Shown here in pieces: positions 44,601-56,198 of a stretch of DNA of 64,000 nucleotides. Positions within the stretch are counted from its first letter, which is position 1; every line of letters starts with the position of its first letter. The stretch spans positions 13,330,001 to 13,394,000 of the forward strand of contig NC_003281.10 of assembly GCF_000002985.6 (NCBI RefSeq), in the 5' to 3' direction. Source of the DNA: Caenorhabditis elegans (lineage: Eukaryota; Nematoda; Chromadorea; Rhabditida; Rhabditidae). The translations under genes and the position numbers were made by a program. The notes below the pieces were generated by a model. That model saw only the letters and a list, made by a program, of their open reading frames with translations. It was not told the DNA's origin and searched no databases.

Positions 44601-46639
44601 AAATAGAAACATCGAAAAGTTTTTCTAGAATTTTTTCGAGAATTCGTGATATCTGTGCACACCGACCCAATTGTTTTCCAGCTGCATCGATCGCGATATC
44701 ATTGACTGCGTCAGTGTGTCCTTTGAGTGTCCTCTCGAGTTGACCCGTCTCGTAATCCCAGACCTGAAAATTAGAAATTGAAGGCGGAATAATGTTTTTG
44801 TGCGGTTTTTGCTATATTAAAATTTCGTAAAATAGTCAAAATTTGCGAAAATCTAAAATTTCGCCAACTTTTCCTCGTCCTAGAAGACGGAATTCAGTTT
44901 TTATAGAATTTTCACCCTTTATAGCACATTTTGGTAGTTTATCTCGAGTTAATTCGTTCATTTAGACACATCTTAGAAAAATACCAAAATTAAGTGCCTA
45001 TCGACTTAAAATGCACCCGAAAGCGAAATAAACTACTAAAATGTGCAATAAAGAGCGATAATCTGACATAAAACAAGGAAAAGTTTGTGATATTTTGCAA
45101 ATTGAGACTTTTTTAATTAAAAAAATTGATTTTCCATGAGATTTTCAAGCAAAAAAATCCCCTTCAAAACATCTATTCAATGGTAATTCCTCGAGTAGTT
45201 CAATACTTCCGTTTCCAATTCAGCCACTTTCTTCCGTTCCTCATTCAAAATCTAGTACCTTAATGGTGGCATCTTCTGAACAGCTGGCCATAATGGTCCA
45301 TAGTGGATGGAAAATGACTCTGGTGATTGGAAGACGATGTCCGGTCAGTTTCTGTGTCTCTGGCGGGCGAGGGATCCAGTCTGCGGCTTGACGCTTGTCT
45401 CTGAAAATTAATTTGTTGGAGGGGGCGAGTTGGTAGGGATTTTTCTGTTAAAAAAGGCTCTAAAAAATTCAAAAAAAAAAAACAGCTGGAATTTGGTTTT
45501 AAATAAATTAATATTTTTGCTGCAAATTTTGGCAGATTTAGATAAATTTTAAGTCTATAAGCAACTAAAAATGTATTTATTTATTTATTTATTTACGCTC
45601 TCGACTACAAAATTACAAAATTATTACGATTACCAAAATAAGATGCATGCAGACTTAAAATGTGCCTGAATCTGCGAGTAAACTAGCAAAACATGCAATA
45701 AAAGGTGATAGTTTTAAAAAAACAGAGAAATTTTTGATTTTAACAAAATTTGGTTCTTTTTTGAGATTTTTTGAGCAGTAAGACTTCTCAAAAAAATTTA
45801 GAAATTCGAAAAAAACCTCTATTTTGCTAAAATCTGAATTTTCGTCCGCTTGTCTCAGTAGTAGCTGCTAAAATTTCGTTTCTAACCAAATTGCCATTTT
45901 TTTTTTGCATATCTTGGCAGTTTGTTCGTTGATTTAGACACACTTCAAGTGGATAGACATTCAAAAATTAACAAAATTGGGTGCCTGCCTATCGACTTAG
46001 AATGTGGCTAAATTCACAAAAAAAAAACCAAAATGTGCAATAAAATGCGATTTTAACAAAATTTGACTCTTTTTTGCAATTTTTGAGCGGTCTTATCTTG
46101 ATATTTCATCTCTTGAACCTTAATGAGCAGGTCCTTGGCGTCATTTATTTAAAAAAATACCTCGTCGGTGCACCATGATTGATTTCCCGTTGTGATTCCT
46201 GAAGTTTTGACTCCAAATCGTTGACTTTCCGTTGAAGTCGAAGAACAGTTGTCCATTTCTTCTCTAGAATACCTCCTAGTGGCTTGATATCATTTTCGCT
46301 CTGAAAATTGGCAATTTACGATGTTTAAAAGTTTTTGAAGCACTAACCAAGCTGGATTCCTTCAAAAATACACTAAACGACTCGCTGTACCCATTGTTTT
46401 GCATATATTCGGCGATCGCCCGATTGCTGAAATTAAAGGTTAATTAATTGGTATTTTATATTGCGAAATTCCGCAATTTTCCGTCAATTCTCTGGGAGAA
46501 CACAGAAAAAGATGAAAATTCAATTTAGAAGCTAGCTAGCTTCCCATAAAAGCGCTCCAGCTTCTTCTTTTTCTTCTTTTTCTCATTTTCCAGGCTTCAA
46601 CACTCACATTTCTTCTTTTTGCCTCTCCGACAAACTCAT
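41661..46639 (-). CDS. lis-1: LIS1 homologue, dynein regulator (PAFAH1B1)
   Basis: Ten minus exons (46608-46639, 46348-46426, 46161-46300, 45259-45400, 44667-44763, 44040-44206, 43301-43529, 42739-42887, 42425-42530, 41661-41734) give 404 residues, the expected length. The LisH dimerisation motif is near the N-terminus ([19 protein letters not shown]), a coiled coil follows ([15 protein letters not shown]), then seven WD40 repeats, for example [42 protein letters not shown] and [13 protein letters not shown], ending KVWECR. LIS1 binds the dynein motor domain and promotes force production in spindle positioning, nuclear migration and neuronal transport. Introns are longer than average and T-rich. 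NudC (nud-1), its known stabiliser, is encoded about 30 kb away. Confidence 0.97.
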
Positions 46640-47982
46640 GTTGTTCGTGGACGACACACCCAAATAAGGGAATTGTGGAAGTGGGGAAGAGAAGAAGTTT
46701 TGGAGAGAATCTTGAAAAAATTCATGGAATTTTAGTTTTTTTCAATGGAAAAATCGATGAAAGTTGAAGATTAGGGCACGAAAAAGACAATTTTTGCGAC
46801 AAAATTATGTTGCGAAACAATTGAAATTGTTATTTTATTAAAAAAAAAAGAAGCAAACGCAAAAAAAAAAACAAGAGAGGCGATGAGATGAGTGGGAAAC
46901 CGACCTATTTGACACGATTTTTCAGTTCATTTTGAGATTGAAAAAGGAAATTCAGATTTTTTGCAGAATAACTGCTAAAATAAGGAATTTTGTGTCATTG
47001 GGCAAACATTATAACTTGAAGAAAAATTTCATAAAAGAAAATGTGAGTCACGATATTGGAACAATTATTCCATGCTGCAAAGTTTGGTGAAAATAAATAT
47101 TTATCTCTAAATATATAACTGACTGAAAATTCGAATAAAAGTGCAGAAAAAATTACTTTTTTCGAGCAAAAACGATTTATTTTTTTCATAAACTTGCGGT
47201 TTTTTAAACTTTCCTGAACTTATAATATTTACAATGAAGAAAAATATTTTTTCCCAACATAAATAAAAAGAAATAGCAAAAAAAAAAAAACGCAGTCCGG
47301 CATCGGGTACAGCGCCCGCCGGAGTGCGCGAATCGAACGAAACGATGACGAAAGGAAGTTGGACGAGACAGTACACAAAAATGGGATGGCGCAGAGAGAA
47401 AAAGAAAGAAGCGCGCGCGTTGGCTCTCGGTCCTCCGTCCGCTGGTTGGGTGCTGGCGACAGAAAACGATTACACTTGTGTATTTTTCTTTTGCACTCTC
47501 TTTTTCTTCTTATTATATAATGTTCCGCGGTTTTTTTTTTCGGTGGCGGAGCACTTTTTCTTATGAGATAACGACTGATAAGCACAGGAACACAAATTAA
47601 TGGCAATGTTTTGTTGCAAAGTTAGGAGAAAAAATAATTATTATTTTTACTATAAAATATAACTTCAAAAATAAAGATTTCGAATATAAAAACTGAAAGA
47701 ACTGCTGAAAAAAATGAATTTTCATGAAAAAAATAAAAAAAATTGAGATTGATTAATCCAAAAACTAAATTCTGTGCAGTTCCCCGTCGCGGTGTTCGCA
47801 CGGATGGCACTACAATTTACGAGCAAATATTTTTTTTGTTTTTTTGTTTTTATTCAAAGATACACGCAATAACTTTATTAGATCACAAACAGAATATAAT
47901 TTGCAAAATATTTTCAGTTTTTTTTTCTGATCAATTAATTAAAATTACTTTTACGAGAAACAAAAAATCCTAAATCAATAAT
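46640..47982. other. lis-1 upstream region
   Basis: Promoter side of lis-1 and 3' side of the cysteine-rich peptide gene. It contains a GC-rich block at about 47290-47460 (cgcagtccggcatcgggtacagcgcccgcc; gcgcgcgcgttggctctcggtcctccg) that stands out from the AT-rich surroundings and may hold lis-1 promoter elements. No gene. Confidence 0.5.
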
Positions 47983-48281
47983 TTAATGTCTTCCTATGAA
48001 GAAAATACACTTCCCAACGTAGCATATGTGGTCATCTCGACAATCTTCATGTTTCTCACAAGGCCTTCCTTCTGTCATGTCATTTTTGTTGATACATTCA
48101 ACAGCTTCTCGATCACACACTTCATCTGCGCGACATTTGAGCTTCACACATACATCAGGGGCTCCATGTGAGATTTGAATGAGAGCAATGAGAAGAAGCA
48201 TAAAAATCTGGAAATATAGAAATATACTTACTTTTAAGTTTATGAAAAAGAATTTTAAAAACTTACAAAACAGGTTTTCAT
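47983..48281 (-). CDS. Secreted eight-cysteine peptide
   Basis: Exons 48267-48281 and 47983-48207 encode 79 residues. A signal peptide (MKTCFIFMLLLIALIQISHG) precedes a mature part of about 58 residues with eight cysteines: DVC, LKC, EVC, VEC, RPC, EDC, HIC and GKC, presumably four disulfides. The spacing in RPCEKHEDCRDDHICYVGKC resembles nematode EB-type modules. No function is assigned; it could be an extracellular effector, ligand or structural peptide. The first exon is only 15 nt. It is convergent with nothing and lies between lis-1 and a REEP-family gene, all on the minus strand. Confidence 0.8.
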
Positions 48282-48477
48282 GTTGAATTTTGAATTTAAA
48301 AATTTAAAAATCGAGAAGGGCAAACAATTGATCTATATACCCTTTCTCATGTGGTCTTTCTCTCTTTTATACCCGAGAAATGAACAGAAAAAAAGCAATA
48401 GAGACGCATACAGAACTAATAACAGAAACTATACAAGGAACCGAAAAGAAATATTTATCGCAATGAAAAAGTTCAAT

Positions 48478-50294
48478 TTACTGTGGCGGTGGTTGATCGG
48501 GCTTAATCACATTGTTATTCGCATCCAAGGCTGATCCCTGATCATTTGGAACAGTTCCAGCGTTTGCTGGAAGCTTTCTGGACATGCTCTTCTCCATATG
48601 AGCAACAAATGGATCAATCAGTTGGTGGTAAATGACGTGGGATCCGTGAGTTTCTGGCAAGTAGAGGTACAAGAGAAATGCTGCTTTGGCAACCCAATAA
48701 ATTGGGAAATATGACATAATGCTTGCGGCGAAGAAGTCGATAATTGAAAAGGCACCGAAAACAGTCCAATAGATCAACCACATTGTATCATCGTCAGTTC
48801 CTTCAGTTCGGATCGCCTGAAAATTAACAAAATTTGATTTAGATTTAATAATTTTCTAGCAGTTACTCGTTGCAGGAAAAATGTCAATTTTATGAAAAAT
48901 AGTGTCCTAAAACATGCAAAACTTTTCTTTTCAGTTACCGCACCAGGGTTTACTGTAGATTTTCAAGTTTTTCGTTTAAGCAAAATTTCGTATGCTTTTA
49001 CAACTACAAATGTGTGCAGATCAGGGGTGTGCGGCAAATTTGCCGAATTTGCCGAGCACGGCAAATTTCAAAAAAGTAGATTTGCCGAATTTGCCGAGCT
49101 CGGAAAATTTCGGAATTTGCCGCATACATCAAAAATTTAGAAAAATATAGACTATTAATTTTGTTCCCAAAAATTTAGAAAAATGGCACAAAATTGAGTT
49201 ATGTTGATGCTTAAGCAGACACTCTACACAGAACTTATTCACACACCAGATTTTTATTCAAAATTCAGTAGTTTTGATGCTCCAAAAAACATCAAAAAGT
49301 ATCACATTTTTCGGGGTTTGTTAAGCACGACCAATTTGCCGAATCAGCCGAATTTGCCGTGCACGGCAAATATTGGAAAAAGAGATTTGCCGAATTCGCC
49401 GAGCTCGCACACCCCTGATGCAGATTAATCTAGATTCTAGAAGTGGTACCTGTACGCAATTCGTCTACCGTAACCCCATACGTTTGAGTGCGGTTTTCTC
49501 AAAAACGAGTAGTCCAATAGCTGTGTGATGCATATAAAAAATGTCCGAAAATAAATTCTAAATTTTTTGGACCAAAGCTTTTTTCCATATCACGCGCCCA
49601 AGCCTGGTTACACTTAAATTATCAGTTGCTTAGATGTACGGTACTACTTGCAAGCTTGCCCGGTCGTGAGAAATATTGTGTGCAAACAGATAATAATAAT
49701 TACGAATCAAAACATATTTGCTCGAGATATCTAGATATACCACATAAATCTCAGTTATTGAATTTTGTACAGTTTGTACCTTAACAGAAACATAAGCCGG
49801 ATAGGCAACTCCAATCAAATTGCACACAAACTCGGCGCCACTTCCAATAATCATGTAGACACAATTGAGCCCGATGAGCCCATATGCGAGCATTTCACGT
49901 TTCAGACCAGTTGCGTCTTCCAACTTTTTCACATTCTCTTTGTAGAATGGTCCATGATCAGCGTACAAGAAGGAGAAGAAGTCACTCTGAAATTTTAAAA
50001 TGTTTAAATTGCTGATTGGGTTTGCCACAAGAATAATGAGTAGGAAATTTTGAAATATGTTAACGCAAGAAAAAACTAGCTAAAAAGAGCACTATTAACT
50101 AGATAGACCGAAGACAGAGGGCGAGTAGCGGGTGCTTTGGGCTTGTGGCAGGAAGTCCTACCGTCTTCCGCAGTCGAAGTCTACAAATGCTTCAGATATT
50201 GTAGAAGTATACTAACCTGAAGGTTCTCAAAATCCTTAGCGGACGTTGTTCCATCGGCTGGTTTTGATTTCACAGGATTCTTGGTCATCGACAT
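48478..50294 (-). CDS. REEP5/Yop1 family ER membrane-shaping protein
   Basis: Exons 50217-50294, 49780-49986 and 48478-48816 encode 207 residues. The TB2/DP1/HVA22 domain is clear: YGLIGLNCVYMIIGSGAEFV, NLIGVAYPAYVSVKAIRTEG, TMWLIYWTVFGAFSIIDFFA, then YFPIYWVAKAAFLLYLYLPE with HGSHVIYH. These are two hydrophobic hairpins that curve ER tubules, followed by an amphipathic helix. The C-terminus is a Pro/Asn/Asp-rich tail. In yeast and animals such proteins act with reticulons in shaping peripheral ER. The large second intron contains a palindromic repeat element (49021-49421). I do not assign a symbol because C. elegans has more than one family member. Confidence 0.92.
49021..49421. mobile_element. 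Palindromic MITE-like element, 'caggggtgtgcggcaaatttgccg' family
   Basis: Begins tcaggggtgtgcggcaaatttgccgaatttgccgagc and ends gccgagctcgcacacccctga, inverted ends about 400 bp apart. It has related ends to 9113-9392 but different middle spacing. It lies in an intron of the REEP gene. Confidence 0.75.
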
Positions 50295-52293
50295 GTCTGC
50301 ACAGCGTTCTCAATTGATTTCCAGAGAAAAGAATGAAGAGAGCAATGAACGAGTGGTTTCGAATAATGAATAAATTTAACCTTTTGGTTTTTTCAGAGGA
50401 AAATCTCATGTGGTGAAACGTGAAATCACGTTGTTTATTTTATTTTAAATAACCGTGTTCTAATTAATTTCTCATGCTACATTTTAAATTTCAAACTGAA
50501 CTAGTTTTTTGAATGTAGATTGAGAACGTGAATGAAACATTGCTGTGAAATGTGCAAAATAATCTGGAACTCTGAAAAGTTATTTTTTTGACAGAAATGA
50601 CAATTCTGAACAATTTTATGAAAGAAAAAATAAAGGCTCCCTATAATTTTCCCGTCATTTTGAATTTTGAAAACAAAACAGCTTTTGGGGTAATATTGCA
50701 AAAAATCTAGAAAAAATAATATATTTTTCAACAAATCTTTGTTTTGCACACACCACAATTTGCGTACAATCCTACCATAAGCCTGAAAACTGAGTACAGA
50801 GGAAACTTGATGATTTAAAACAAATTCATAATCAGCATCTTGAAAAGTTGGATCAATCGATGGAATAATATCTGAACTGTTTTCAATTTCACTTACTAAA
50901 ATGGTTTTTACCTAAAAAGTTATTGTTTTGAAATTTGAATTCATCCCTTTACTTTTTTTCATATCTAAAGATGTCCTTTTCAGATAAAATCCGGTTGGAA
51001 TACTACGAAGACTTGTTGACTTTTAATTTTCTTTTTCTTTTTTTGAAAGTTGAATAGTAGAATTATAACCTTGATTGTCTATACAAGTAACATAGGGAAT
51101 AGTAGGCCTTATCTGAACGGATCATCTATTTTCTAGGCTAGAAGACTGATGTATAAAATAGAAAAAGTATAAAGTAACAAACACATGGAAACCTGGTCTC
51201 TTTGAAATTTTGTTTACTTGATTTTTGAGATTTTAAATTTGATTTGGAAAAATTTTGTGTATAATATTTTTAGATAGTTTTTTTTTGGTAGCTTTGTTTT
51301 GGTGTAACCTTGCTTGACATAACTTTATGTCTCTGTCAAAAGTACTCAAATGACAGTAGAACTTTTCAAAAACAGTGTCAGAAATTTTTTACTCTGGTGA
51401 TGTAGGGACCTTGAAGCCCAGCTGCTTTTGGGCTATTTTCGGGCTAATTCTAAACTTGTTTATTAAACTTTAAATGTCTCTTTTTCCGTTTTCTTTTCTG
51501 AATTTTCAAGCTTTGAAAATTAAGCATCAACTTTGCACCAAAATGCATTTTTCGCCCTATTATAAATAATTTTTTTTGGCTGAAGAAAAACCTAAATGAC
51601 ACTGCTAAAGTGGTAATGGATGTTATCAATCTTCCACAGAGGGCTCATTTTCTTGTTGATATATTTGGCAGGCTTTATTTTTTTTAAAATCAAATACCTT
51701 CATGCCCACTTTTTCCACAAATACTTTTTTGTTTCAAAGTTGAAAATTCAGAGTAACTAACTTTCAAAAACTTAAGTTCCTCCACCCTCAAAAAAGTGAA
51801 AATTCATAAATCAAATCATCCGCTAGCAAGCAACAGCAACAGCAGCACAAGAATATGCAAAACGCGTATCTCCCCCTTTTCATAGTTTTCACTTTTTTTC
51901 AAAAAGAAATTGCAAAGATAAATATCTCACTTACACTTTTCTCATCTCTTCCTCACTTTCCCAAATATCAACTAGTTTCTACTCTTTTTCACACGAGAAC
52001 AAATGGATAAATAAACAAGGAAGATCCCCCACTCTTGTATTACTTTACCACTTTACTTTTTTGAATAAGCATTCATCTTTTTGTTCCAGTTTTTTTTTGA
52101 CTTATAACCTCTAACCTTTTTGAAATTGTTTAAATAGGTATCAAGTTTCCGAAATGTTCAAACTGTTGAAAAGAAAGATCCAAAAAATATTTCTGCCATG
52201 AATTATTCGGTTATATTCTGTCCTTATTTAGAAATGTTTTATGCCTGTCTGCCTACGTGCCTGTAGGCATACCTACCGCCTATTTTGTGCAGT

Positions 52294-52632
52294 TTGAGAC
52301 TGCAGTAGTACTGGAGACTGCAGCATTAATTTTCGAACGGCTATTTTCAATTATAGAGCACTAGTTTTTAGTCACAAAAACTCATTTTTTAAGCAGAAAT
52401 TCATAAAAATTGCGAACTTTCGTAACAAAAAGGCCCAATAATTCAATTACTTTCGTAAATTATCAAAAAATCATCAAAAATATACAAAAAACCCAAAAAT
52501 ATCGAAACTGTCAAGTGACTCTTTCAATAGAAAATGGGTTGCAGCACTATTTTTCGGACCCTTTTTGAATGGAGCACTATTAGAGACTGCAGTACTACTG
52601 GAGATGCAGTACTAATAGAGAATATACGGTAT
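52294..52632. repeat. Palindromic repeat, 'gagactgcagtagtactgg'
   Basis: gagactgcagtagtactggagactgcag at the left faces gagactgcagtactactggagatgcagtactaatagag at the right. It is non-coding and about 340 bp. Confidence 0.5.
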
Positions 52633-53325
52633 AAACATTTTCAAAAAATTTGGAAATTTTGAAATGCTACAATATTCCAAAACTGCCAAAACTTTGCCAG
52701 AAAAATTCCAACTTCTAAAAAAAGTTGTTGAAAAACGCCTGAAATTTCCAAAAAATATCAATGCACACCTTTTCAAATGACTCATGTGATGCATGTATCT
52801 ACTTTTACAAGCCATAATTGCTTAGATTTGTATTTTTCCGAACCTTCAAAATCTCGGTTTCCTCGTTTTTTTTCAAATTCTAAAACTCGTTTCCATAGTC
52901 AATAGGTGTATGCTTCTTCTATTGAATTCTCTCTTGTATCACACTTTCACTATTGCATAATACCCCTTTCAACCGACCACTTGTCTCCAGACTGACCTTC
53001 TTGACCTCTTAAATTTCTAGTTCTTAACACGTTTCTTATCAATTTAACAACAACTTGCTTCATTGTTTTATTCCAAAGTTAGTGCCCTGAAAATGTTCTG
53101 ATAACTTGGAACAGTCACATGATTTCCATTGTTGAAAGTTTTCTTTACCATTTGTGTAACCAAATACTATTTTTGTTCCTAGGATGCTATTTTTTGTTTT
53201 AAAATTTAAAGTTAAGGTTAAATTAAACGAATGCAAAAACTATGAACTTAATGATAAAAATCCAAATGTGATAGCCGCAACTATGCAATAAAATTTCAAA
53301 TAATACGCGCACAGGGAACAAGAGC

Positions 53326-53400
53326 TCTGACCAATCAGCGATGCATCCTCCTCGCTCATTGGTGGGCGTCATTCGCTGTCCGCGCGAATTTAAAATTTCA
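53326..53400. promoter_or_regulatory. Candidate promoter with two opposed CCAAT boxes
   Basis: gaccaatcagcg (CCAAT 53331-53335) and ctcattggtggg (ATTGG 53358-53362) lie 27 bp apart in a locally GC-rich block. Such pairs bind NF-Y in many promoters. No transcript start can be read from the sequence. Confidence 0.3.
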
Positions 53401-56198
53401 CGTTTTACTACAAACTTTTGCTTTGTAGTCACTTTTTATCTCGAAACACCAAAATTCCATAACCTTAGTCATTTGTGTACATCGTAGTATATCTTCTTGC
53501 ACCCTTTATCCGATCGCGTGTTCATTATAGACAACTCGTAGATCTCATAGATCGTACGAGAGAACTAGAGAAAAATACATTTGGGATAAGTTTGTTTAAG
53601 TCAAGAGCTGCTCCCATCTTTTTTGCCTTTCACATTTTTTGAAGTGATCTACGACTGTCTCTTCCTTACTCCTTGAACCTATGTCAATACTTTGAGAGCA
53701 CCGAATTGAAGAGTAGATTTCCGAGAGATTTGGCGCCTAAACTTTGGTGTTCTAATTCAACTTTTATTGCGGATGCTCATTACTCGTACGGTGCTGAAAA
53801 TGTCGGAAAAAAACCTTTCAAAAATTTTTTTTCTGATTTTTAAAAAATTACTTATGTATTATTTAAATGTTTTGAATCAACCGATTAAAAATTATTGTCG
53901 GCGAGTTTTTCAACTTTTTTTATTTGGACTTGAACTTTACAAACCTGCAGCAATGCAATTTTCTTAGCAATTTTTCAAAAAGTCCAAATTAAAAAAAAAT
54001 TTGGCATCTTCCCAAAACTGTCAAGACAGAAAGCATTAAAAAGTCGACAATTTGTTGGAGTTTCTACAAATTTGTCATTTCTCAAAATTTCAAAGTTTTA
54101 AAAAATTTGGAAGCTTGTTGAAAGCATTGTTTTTTCCCAAAAAAAAGTTGTACGTTTTTGTCGACAACTATTTTGTGTAAGTGCTAGTAACATTGTATGC
54201 AGGTAGGCCTACATGCCTACATTATGCCTACCTATGCCTACCTTTGATTATATTCTGACTGAAAACATTTTTCATCTCAAAGTTTAGTTGGAAATTGAAA
54301 ATAAGTGCAGGCGCGAGGCAGGTAAGCGCTGACATGGTTAAAACCAACAAATGAAAACGAGAAATTCCCAACAAATTTCAATTTCTAATTGCTTAATCTA
54401 ATTGCGAACCAATAAAACGGAAACTAACAACAAACAAAAGAAAATTTTCAACCCTCTTCTTTTTTCATTCGTTCATTTCCATTTTAAAGCATTGGCAAGG
54501 CCTTTCCATTTCCCCTCTCTCTCTCACTTTTCTTGACCGCAAGCAAGAGTGTAACATTTTGTAGTAAAGATTCTCTGAAGTCTCTTCCCATCTGTTTCAG
54601 TCGTTTTTTATTATTTTATTCTGTGATTTCTCCGATTTCTCCGATTTTCTCCAAGTGTTTTTTGTTAGTATTAGTATTACACTGATACTTATTTGTCTCG
54701 ATTTTTGAGATTTGAGATTTCTCGTTCAGATTTTTCAAATTTAAGAAATTTAAAAATGATTTTGGAACTAAAATTTTCAAATATCGTGATTAATCTTTCG
54801 CGAACCTTATGTTTTTGCCTCTTAAAAAAAGAAAAAATACATATTCAAATGACTAAAACAAGTATGATTCATTCCACGAATGTTTATAAACTGAAATTTA
54901 TTTTGATATTGTCATTCGTTACTCAATTAAAATTTTTTTTTGAGAGTTTCTTATGCCTACTGGCTTGCCTATGCCTGCCTACCTACCTGCCATTTTCATA
55001 TAGCAGGAGTGAACAGGCTTACGAGTTTGTACTCACTAAAGTTTCTCCGGAGTCTTAAATTTAATTTCTAAGAGTCCAAAAGATGTTCACTACGTCTCAA
55101 AATTTTGATGCATTCATTCATTCTTCATGTACAAAGTTTCCATGACAGTGTTTTCTGCCTCCTGCCTCCCTGTCTACCTGCCCTGTAGGCCTGTAGGTAC
55201 TGCATAGTTGGCCTGCTTAAAAGCCATTATTCCTCCCCAATTGAAAATTGAATTTCCAAAAACCCCAGAATATTTTCTCTGCGTCTCTAAATTTTCCGCT
55301 ACATCTTTTGTTGTTCAGTCAGTTGTTTTTTCTTTTTATTCGTTTTTTTTTCAGTTCAGTTTGAGGTTTTGTGACAAACAACATGTTATGCAATTGAAGA
55401 GAGGATTAGTTATTTTTCTATATGCTTTTTTCTGAAGAATATGCTTTTGGTTTGCGTTTTATTTTGGGTTTTTTTCTAACTTTGAAATTTTCAAAGATGG
55501 TCTATCTTAACTTGTCCAGCTTTGTCTAGGTTTAAAATTGTTTTCAAATTTCGAAAATTATCGAAAATCGCATATAAAACCAAGATTTTGAATAATAGAA
55601 GTAAATTAGATTTAAATACTGCGGTATAAATGAATATGCAATAACCTAGAAACTTGAAAAAAAAAACATACATACCTGCCTACATGTTTGCCGACTTACG
55701 TGCCTGCCTGTACCGACGTGGTTACCTGCTTGCCTATTTACCTGAATTCTTGCCTACCTAAATGCCTACCTATACCTACGTGGTTGCCCACATGACTGCC
55801 TAGGCTACTCTCTTCTACCTAGTTATGAAACTAAAAAGTTTATTGCAATCATGATCATCCCTAAATTAAATTAATTGTTTTTCTTGCGTTGGAAAAACAA
55901 CATAACAAAAATAAAAAAAACAAAGAAAAAACTGCATGAGCTCATTGAAATTCGATGCCTTTCTTTTTTCTTTTTCTTTTTCTATTCATAGACCAACCAC
56001 CCAAACACTTTAATATTCACCATTTTTTCTTGTTTATCTCATTTTATTTCCTCCGTCCAGTTCCAATTTTTCAATCTTCTTTAAAATTGGCAAAATCAAA
56101 TTGAAAATGCATGTCATTTTTCCTGAAATTAACTTCACTTTATTTTCAGAATCAGCCAGACCCACGATTTCTTTTTCAAACTGCCAAATGACGTGAAA

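Larger units (their letters stand above)
50295..56198. other. Long intergenic region without a supported gene
   Basis: About 5.9 kb between the REEP gene (-) and the F-box gene (+), so both promoters may be here. Contents: a 50.1-50.2 kb stretch of mixed composition upstream of REEP exon 1, an inverted repeat at about 52294-52632, two opposed CCAAT boxes at 53331 and 53358, and scattered CTACC/GCCTA arrays from 52245 to 55815. ORFs here look like chance. Confidence 0.5.

Noticed and set aside
50100-50190. Possible structured RNA (gggcgagtagcgggtgctttggg...) upstream of the REEP gene
   Set aside because: No tRNA B-box, no clear hairpin and no known RNA motif could be seen.
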